From JACVRW01 sp963850205 (GTDB lineage: Bacteria; Actinomycetota; Thermoleophilia; Solirubrobacterales; Thermoleophilaceae), in NCBI GenBank assembly GCA_963850205.1, contig CAWKKJ010000019.1:45966-109965 (forward strand): a stretch of 64,000 nucleotides of DNA. Direction: 5' to 3'. How positions within the stretch are numbered: the first letter of the stretch is position 1; every line of letters begins with the position of its first letter. Shown in pieces: positions 59,637 to 64,000 of this stretch. A program made the translations under genes and the position numbers. Below the pieces are notes generated by a model that saw only the letters and a program-made list of their open reading frames with translations, made no database searches and had not been told where the DNA came from.

Positions 59637-59929
59637 CTCGCGCAGCGCGGCGATCTCGGCGTCGGGAACGCGGCCGCGACTGCGGACGCGCGTCGACGCC
59701 TTCCCCGATCGCCCCTTCGCCTCGATGGGCGCACGCTACCGCGATGTGGGAGCAGGGCGCCATGCTGGTCACGCCCCCGCTCGCCAGGCGGGCTGCCGGT
59801 CGGCGTGCAGATCGTGGGCCGCCCGCGGGCGAGGAGCTCTTGAGCTCATTTGCCGTGCAGCTCGGAGGCCGCGCGGCCCTGGGCAGACCGGCGCGCGCTC
59901 GCCGCCGCCTGAGCGCCCGCCGCCGCTCG

Positions 59930-61090
59930 TCAGGCGGCGAAGACCGCCAGCGTGGCGGTGAAGCCGTGGACGAAGTTGCGGTCGCCCACCGGGCCGATCT
60001 CGCCCGCGCAGAAGAAGCCGGCTGCAGGGGCACCCGAGAATGCGCGCTCGATCTCGGACGCGTCGTGATCCGGCGTCTCGAACATGTGCGAGCCGCGGCC
60101 GTTGCAGGTGAAGACGAGGGCGCCCGCCGGCGGCCCGCCTAGGGAGCGCAGCTCGCGATCGAGCGCCTGGCGCAGGTCCTCGTGCGCCGACGGGCCATCG
60201 CGGACCTGCATGCGCACCGTCTGGCCGACGCGCACCTGCTCCCCCACGCTCAGCGAGCCGCTCTCCTCGTCCACGCCGATCAGCGCCCGAATCAGGAAGT
60301 CGCCGCGCTCGTACTCGGGCCGGTTCGGGTCGATCACGATCCCGAGCAGCAGGCCCTGCGAGGCGAGCGCGCGCTCGCCCGGATCGAGCTCGGCGATCGC
60401 CGTCCGCAGCCGCTCGAGCGCCTGCTGGCTCGCGAGCTCGTGGATCACGTTCCCCTCGGCCGCCGTGATCGCCATCTCGGGTCCGATCGGTCGCGCGCCC
60501 TGCGAGACGCACACCCGTACGTCCACGCTCGAGAGCGCGACCCCAACGGCGCCCCGCCTCACCACCTCGTCGTCGTGCATGAGCACGGCCATCCCCGGGC
60601 CGCCGCCCGCGCTGGCAAGCCCTCCGACCACGGGCAGCCCGGGCCGGTCGTCCGCGAGCTGGGCCAGCACCGGGGCGATCGGAAACGTGTACGGATCCAC
60701 GAGGACGATCGCGGCATCGGCGCCGTCGAGCTCGGGCATCCCCGCCACCGCAACGGCGGTCTCGCTCGTGGGAACAGTCTCGAGGCGGAAGGTCTCTATC
60801 TCTGAGCCCGGCAAGGACGCCGCCCAGACCACGACGCCGCCCTCCTCCAGCTCGCGGCCGTCGCCCACCACGCCCTGCGCACCGCAGCCGAGCAGCGCGC
60901 GGGCGTGGAGCCGGCCCTGCACGGCCGCGAGCCCCTGCTCGGCGTGCCCGAGGTTGGCCGCGCCCGCGAACACAACAGCCAGATCCACCGGCGCGCCTCC
61001 GAGCTGAAGCGCGGCGCGCGACGCCGCCTCGGCGAACGAGTCCACCCCGGCGTCGGTACGGGCGAGGCCGGTCGCAATCCGCGCGCTCAT
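59930..61090 (-). CDS. FIST-domain sensory protein
   Basis: The intact 386-residue protein shows a FIST N-domain (LAVVFAGAANLGHAEQGLAA, ARALLGCGAQGVVGDGRELE) and FIST C-domain. The latter has LASQGLLLGIVIDPNRPEYE, GDFLIRALIGVDEESGSLSV, GALVFTCNGRGSHMFETPDH and GFFCAGEIGPVGDRNFVHGF. FIST domains are predicted small-ligand (possibly amino acid) sensors, often linked to signalling proteins. This one stands alone. ATG 61090 is used. No output domain is nearby, so its partner is unknown. Confidence 0.88.
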   Translation of the reverse strand: MSARIATGLARTDAGVDSFAEAASRAALQLGGAPVDLAVVFAGAANLGHAEQGLAAVQGRLHARALLGCGAQGVVGDGRELEEGGVVVWAASLPGSEIETFRLETVPTSETAVAVAGMPELDGADAAIVLVDPYTFPIAPVLAQLADDRPGLPVVGGLASAGGGPGMAVLMHDDEVVRRGAVGVALSSVDVRVCVSQGARPIGPEMAITAAEGNVIHELASQQALERLRTAIAELDPGERALASQGLLLGIVIDPNRPEYERGDFLIRALIGVDEESGSLSVGEQVRVGQTVRMQVRDGPSAHEDLRQALDRELRSLGGPPAGALVFTCNGRGSHMFETPDHDASEIERAFSGAPAAGFFCAGEIGPVGDRNFVHGFTATLAVFAA

Positions 61091-61674
61091 CCCGCCTATC
61101 TTCGCGCCGTCCGGCCGCGCGCGTCGAGCGCATCCCGGCCGAAGGACCAGTCGGGGCCGACGATCGTCGTCAAGTAGCGATCGCTCCTGGCAACCACGGC
61201 CGAGCCGCCCTGCGGCTGACCGGCCTGCCTACGGCCGACCCCCCGGAAAGGGACCGACGAGCAACCTCCCTGCGCGGCTACTTTGCCGGTGCATCGGGAG
61301 TAAGCTCCTCGTCGTCCAGAAAGCTCGAGGGAACGCGCCAGACCAAGCCGCCGTCGGGCTCGCGGCGCCTGACCACGAACGCGGCTCAGCGCCGCCTCGC
61401 TCCCGATGACCGCCAGGACCAGCGCGTGCCGCAACTGACTAGATCGAGCCCGCCCCGCTCAACGATCGGAGCATCGCGACGAACCACTCGGCCGACAGCC
61501 CCGATTCCCCGCTACGCGAGTAGGCCCACCCCGGCAGACCGGCCGGCCGGCCGAGGCTTCCGGCGGGCGGGTTCGCGCCTAGAGCCCGGCGATCAGGACG
61601 AGCACACGCACGGTGTGGACGGGCGCGGACGAAGACACCGGGGACCTGTGCCGGGCCCACCGGCGGCAGCAGTC
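61091..61674. other. Intergenic, no supported gene
   Basis: Frames exist on both strands but are Arg/Pro/Ser-rich without conserved patterns or ribosome-binding sites. The region separates the FIST gene (minus) from the small gene at 61675 (plus) and may contain both promoters. No repeats or hairpins stand out. Confidence 0.4.
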
Positions 61675-62007
61675 ATGTTGACTACAGAAATGCGCCGTTA
61701 CCACGTCACAATCGCAGGCCGGTTCCCGAAGACGAGTGTCGATCAAGGATTGGCCACCTTTCGCAAGCAATTCACCCAGCGAGGCGCGTGGGACGAGGGC
61801 CTGTCCGGCCTGCGGGAGGAGCTCGGAAACGTCTGGCTCTCGGTGTCATCCGAGTTCGAGGCAGCGTCACCGCGCGCGGCCGTGATGGAAGCCTTGAAGG
61901 CCTACGAAGACGACGCCCACGCCTCTATCGGCCACTTCAACGCCATGGAGACACATGTGCAGCCGGCGGACGAGATGCGCGGCACGACGCTGCGTCGAAC
62001 CCACTAG
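61675..62007 (+). CDS. Small hypothetical protein
   Basis: From ATG 61675 (MLTTEMRRYHVTIAGRFPKT) the product is 110 residues and ends MRGTTLRRTH. ATG 61690 is an alternative start. The pattern of alternating strands and helices (YHVTIAGRF, LGNVWLSVSSEFEAASPRAA, VMEALKAYEDDA) looks like a compact alpha+beta domain. AT content is slightly higher than in neighbours. I do not recognise a family. It stands alone between the FIST gene and a monooxygenase-like gene. Confidence 0.55.
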   Translation: MLTTEMRRYHVTIAGRFPKTSVDQGLATFRKQFTQRGAWDEGLSGLREELGNVWLSVSSEFEAASPRAAVMEALKAYEDDAHASIGHFNAMETHVQPADEMRGTTLRRTH

Positions 62008-62192
62008 CCCAAGCTCCACTCCCTGCACTTCATCGTCTCAATGACGCGGACAGGGGCCACGTCCGGTAGGTACCGGCCGATAATCGCCAAGCGGGCTTGG
62101 CCGAGCGGATCGCGCAAGACATTCATGGGCGTGCCTCCGTGAGCCAGATCGGGTCCGACGGAGACCGGGTTTCGTGGTTTGGCAGGGGTTTT

Positions 62193-62522
62193 TCAGCTGG
62201 CGTCGTCGAGCAGCTCGACGCCGCCCTGGATGCCCCTGGACACGGCGACTCGAAAGAACTCGCGGTGGGGATGGCCCACGATGCGGCTCCGGAACTTGGC
62301 TACCTCTGCTTGGTAGAGCCCGTGCTTCTCGTTGGCGCGGAGGTGGTCGAGGCTGTCCGCGAGGTCGATGGCCATTACCGTGCCGTCGTCGCGCACCAGG
62401 AAGAGCGCGCCGCGAAAGCCCTCTTCCTCCCGGGCTGCGGGGATGATGCCCTCCTCGAAGAGGCGGGCGGAGTCCTCGATGTCCTCAGGCTTGACCTGAG
62501 CGAACGTCACGCGGGCGTGCAC
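62193..62522 (-). CDS. ABM-like dimeric alpha/beta-barrel protein
   Basis: The 109-residue protein from GTG 62522 (VHARVTFAQVKPEDIEDSAR) has the layout of antibiotic-biosynthesis-monooxygenase-like ferredoxin-fold proteins. A first strand is followed by LFEEGIIPAAREEEGFRGAL, the second strand LFLVRDDGTVMAIDLADSLD, a helix with HLRANEKHGLYQAEVAKFRS, and a terminal strand. Such proteins form dimers and some act as cofactor-free oxygenases, but most are uncharacterised. Single gene with no evident operon. Confidence 0.65.
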   Translation of the reverse strand: MHARVTFAQVKPEDIEDSARLFEEGIIPAAREEEGFRGALFLVRDDGTVMAIDLADSLDHLRANEKHGLYQAEVAKFRSRIVGHPHREFFRVAVSRGIQGGVELLDDAS

Positions 62523-62740
62523 GACGAAACCTCCTGTTTCGGGGCGGGCAAGACGTCCTGGCCGCGCTTAGCGGACGTGTTGAAAGATAAGCAGCGCGGA
62601 CCGAGGCGGTTGGCGAGCGCGCGAGAGCATCCGGGGCGCCCTCGGGTTGCCGATGCCATCATGGCCAGGAGCGTGATCTCCGTCGCGCAAGGCGGGAGCG
62701 CGCACTCCGTCGCTGCGGATGCCAGGGGCAACACTGCGGA

Positions 62741-62907
62741 CTAATTCCTCGGCGGGGGGTGGTCCTTGATCTGGTCGGACCACGCCTGGGCTCGCGTCTC
62801 GAGGGCCTTGATGTTCTGTGCCTGCACGGGTTCATCCGGGCGACGACGTTGCGCAACTGCTCGAAGGTCTCGAAGTTCGCGGTCACCCATGCCTGACTGG
62901 GGAACAT
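62741..62907 (-). CDS. Small hypothetical protein (one indel)
   Basis: ATG 62907 gives MFPSQAWVTANFETFEQLRN and VVARMNP. With one missing base near 62833 restored it continues VQAQNIKALETRAQAWSDQI, then KDHPPPRN and a stop at 62741-62743. The result is about 55 residues, probably two helices. No family recognised. It is opposite in strand to the TenA fragment that starts nearby. Confidence 0.35.
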
Positions 62908-62924
62908 CGGGCCGAGCACCGGCC

Positions 62925-63359
62925 GGCGCGATCGCCGTCGAGCGCTCGCTCCACGAGGGCTTCTTCGCCCGCTTCGGGCTGAGCGAGGAGACGTGGCGCG
63001 CACGCCTATGGCGCCCACAAACCCCGCCTACACGAGCTACCTGATCGCCACCGCCTACGGCGGCTCCTTCCCCGAGCTGCTCGGGGCGGTGCTGCCTGCT
63101 ACTGGATCTATTGGGAGGTCGGCAAGGCCCTGCTTGAGCGGGGTCGCCGGACCCCCTCTATGGGCGCTGGATCGAGACCTACGGCGGTGAGGAGTTCGCC
63201 CAGGGACCGTCTCGGGCCCGAGCTCAGCCCGGCGGAACGCGCGAGCGCCGGGCATCACTTCGCCAGCACGAGCCGGTACGAGTGGATGTTCTGGGACATG
63301 GCTACCGGAGCGAGCGCTGGCCGATTTCGGCAGAGCCGCCCCGCCCAGCCAAGCGGTAG
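62925..63359 (+). pseudogene. tenA: TenA/thiaminase II-like gene, 5'-truncated and frame-broken
   Basis: Pieces in changing frames match the C-terminal two thirds of TenA-family proteins: VERSLHEGFFARFGLSEETW, then NPAYTSYLIATAYGGSFPEL, then YWIYWEVGKALLERG, then GRWIETYGGEEFA, and ELSPAERASAGHHFASTSRY with EWMFWDMA at the end. The first 70 or so residues, including the N-terminal active-site helix, are not found upstream, where an opposite-strand frame lies instead. At least three frame changes occur. TenA hydrolyses aminopyrimidine thiamin breakdown products. The copy looks non-functional or is badly sequenced. Confidence 0.65.
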
Positions 63360-63606
63360 GTGATCGACCACGTGCCGGTGGTCGTCTCCGACCGCGGCGC
63401 GGAGGTGCGCGCCTACGGCCAGTACTACGGCGCGACCATCGCCCGCGACCGCGCCGCGCACCGGCTCGTGATCTTCCAGAACACGCTCGAGCGCGACTTC
63501 GGCTCCGACCCCGACCTGCTCCCGCCAGGTCGAGCGCACCCTGCGCCACGCGGTCGCACACCACCTCGGTTACAACGAGCCAGGGGTCGCCGCGCTCGGC
63601 TTCTGA
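63360..63606 (+). CDS. Zincin-like metallopeptidase-family protein without catalytic Glu (one indel)
   Basis: GTG 63360, directly after the TenA stop, opens VIDHVPVVVSDRGAEVRAYG, followed by AHRLVIFQNTLERDFGSDPD. Removing one C near 63530 gives QVERTLRHAVAHHLGYNEPG and VAALGF, then TGA at 63604-63606. This is the small 'possible zinc metallopeptidase' family, in which the motif is normally HExAHH. Here it reads HAVAHH, with GCG replacing the Glu codon. The 81-residue protein is probably inactive as a peptidase unless the base is an error. Confidence 0.6.
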
Positions 63607-63634
63607 GGCTGACCGGGCTGCGGCGAGACGCGGC

Positions 63635-64000
63635 GTGGAAGCTAGGCTGCGGGGCGTTAAGGTCGCGTACATCTTCTCCACCTCCGGGCACACTGCGAGC
63701 TACAAGCTCGGCAAGATGATTCTGCCGCAGCTCGAGCAGGGAAACCACGGGGTGGAGGTCGTCGGGATGTTCTTCTTCGACGACAACACCTACGTGCTGC
63801 GGGCCGGCGATCCGCTCGGCGAGCGCCTCGCCGAGGTTGCCGAGGAGCAGGGGATCATGCTGATGCTCTGCGACCGGTGCGCGATCGAGCGCTCGCTCGC
63901 GGAGGGGGAGCCGGGCGACTGCCGCCCCAGCGGCACTGTCGCGGGCGTGCGGGTCGGCTGCTTTCCGGACCTCTACGGGGCGCTGTCGGGAAACCCGCCG
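63635..64000 (+). CDS. DsrE/SaoD-like protein, cut by window end
   Basis: From GTG 63635 the frame reads VKVAYIFSTSGHTASYKLGK, MILPQLEQGNHGVEVVGMFF, FDDNTYVLRAGDPLGERLAE, MLMLCDRCAIERSLAEGEPG and GVRVGCFPDLYGALSGNPP, and runs off the window (122 codons visible). The Rossmann-like beta-alpha pattern and Cys placement fit the DsrE/DsrF sulfur-relay superfamily. The GCFPDLY ending resembles proteins called SaoD. No other sulfur-relay gene lies inside the window on its upstream side. The function is inferred from family only. Confidence 0.65.
   Translation, partial: MEARLRGVKVAYIFSTSGHTASYKLGKMILPQLEQGNHGVEVVGMFFFDDNTYVLRAGDPLGERLAEVAEEQGIMLMLCDRCAIERSLAEGEPGDCRPSGTVAGVRVGCFPDLYGALSGNPP

Overview
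The window is very GC-rich and carries a fused str-S10-spc-alpha ribosomal supercluster. Starts are often GTG or TTG, S4, S14, L33 and L36 are the zinc-binding forms, and a SARP-type regulator and an F420-type luciferase-like oxidoreductase are present. Together these point to an actinobacterium, most likely a deep lineage such as Thermoleophilia/Solirubrobacterales (inference). Many single-copy essential genes (rpmG, secE, nusG, rplJ, rplL, rpoC, rplV, rpsC, rpsQ, rplO) are broken by apparent one-base indels, so the assembly almost certainly has residual indel errors. Coordinates of frame-broken genes span the whole repaired gene.

1-15048: a partial FolE2/MptA GTP cyclohydrolase (minus), the primary sigma factor, tRNA-Tyr and tRNA-Thr, and an M24 peptidase. 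Next comes a compact minus-strand polyamine operon (SpeD-like pyruvoyl decarboxylase, interrupted membrane protein, agmatinase). It is followed by a badly frame-broken SARP/cyclase/ATPase regulator, SnoaL-like proteins, a luciferase-like oxidoreductase fused to hemerythrin, and a GT14 glycosyltransferase.

15049-31060: rpmG-secE-nusG-rplK-rplA-rplJ-rplL. An unusual 4.4-kb insert follows (acidic secreted protein, OmpR-type regulator, histidine kinase, acidic-tailed membrane protein, VOC protein, membrane metal-dependent hydrolase-like protein), and then rpoB-rpoC. A strong terminator and a 52-nt inverted repeat close the rpoBC unit. 31188-35310 holds accessory genes, including an alpha/beta hydrolase-SnoaL fusion.

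35378-57241: rpsL-rpsG, an antisense membrane protein, fusA-tuf, then rpsJ to rplQ in near-canonical order, including secY, adk, map and rpoA. A DUF1697 gene lies between secY and adk, and infA is missing between map and rpmJ. Several translation and secretion proteins carry long charged or low-complexity extensions: a SAP domain plus acidic linker on L22, about 170 residues on S17, an acidic tail on L5 and L10, a Gly-rich tail on S3, and an acidic N-terminus on SecE.

57242-64000: an IS256-family element with 22/30-bp terminal repeats and a 7-bp flanking duplication sits directly after rplQ. Beyond it are a DivIVA-like coiled coil, a FIST-domain protein, small hypotheticals, a 5'-truncated TenA, a zincin-like protein lacking the catalytic Glu, and the start of a DsrE-like (SaoD-like) gene that runs off the window.
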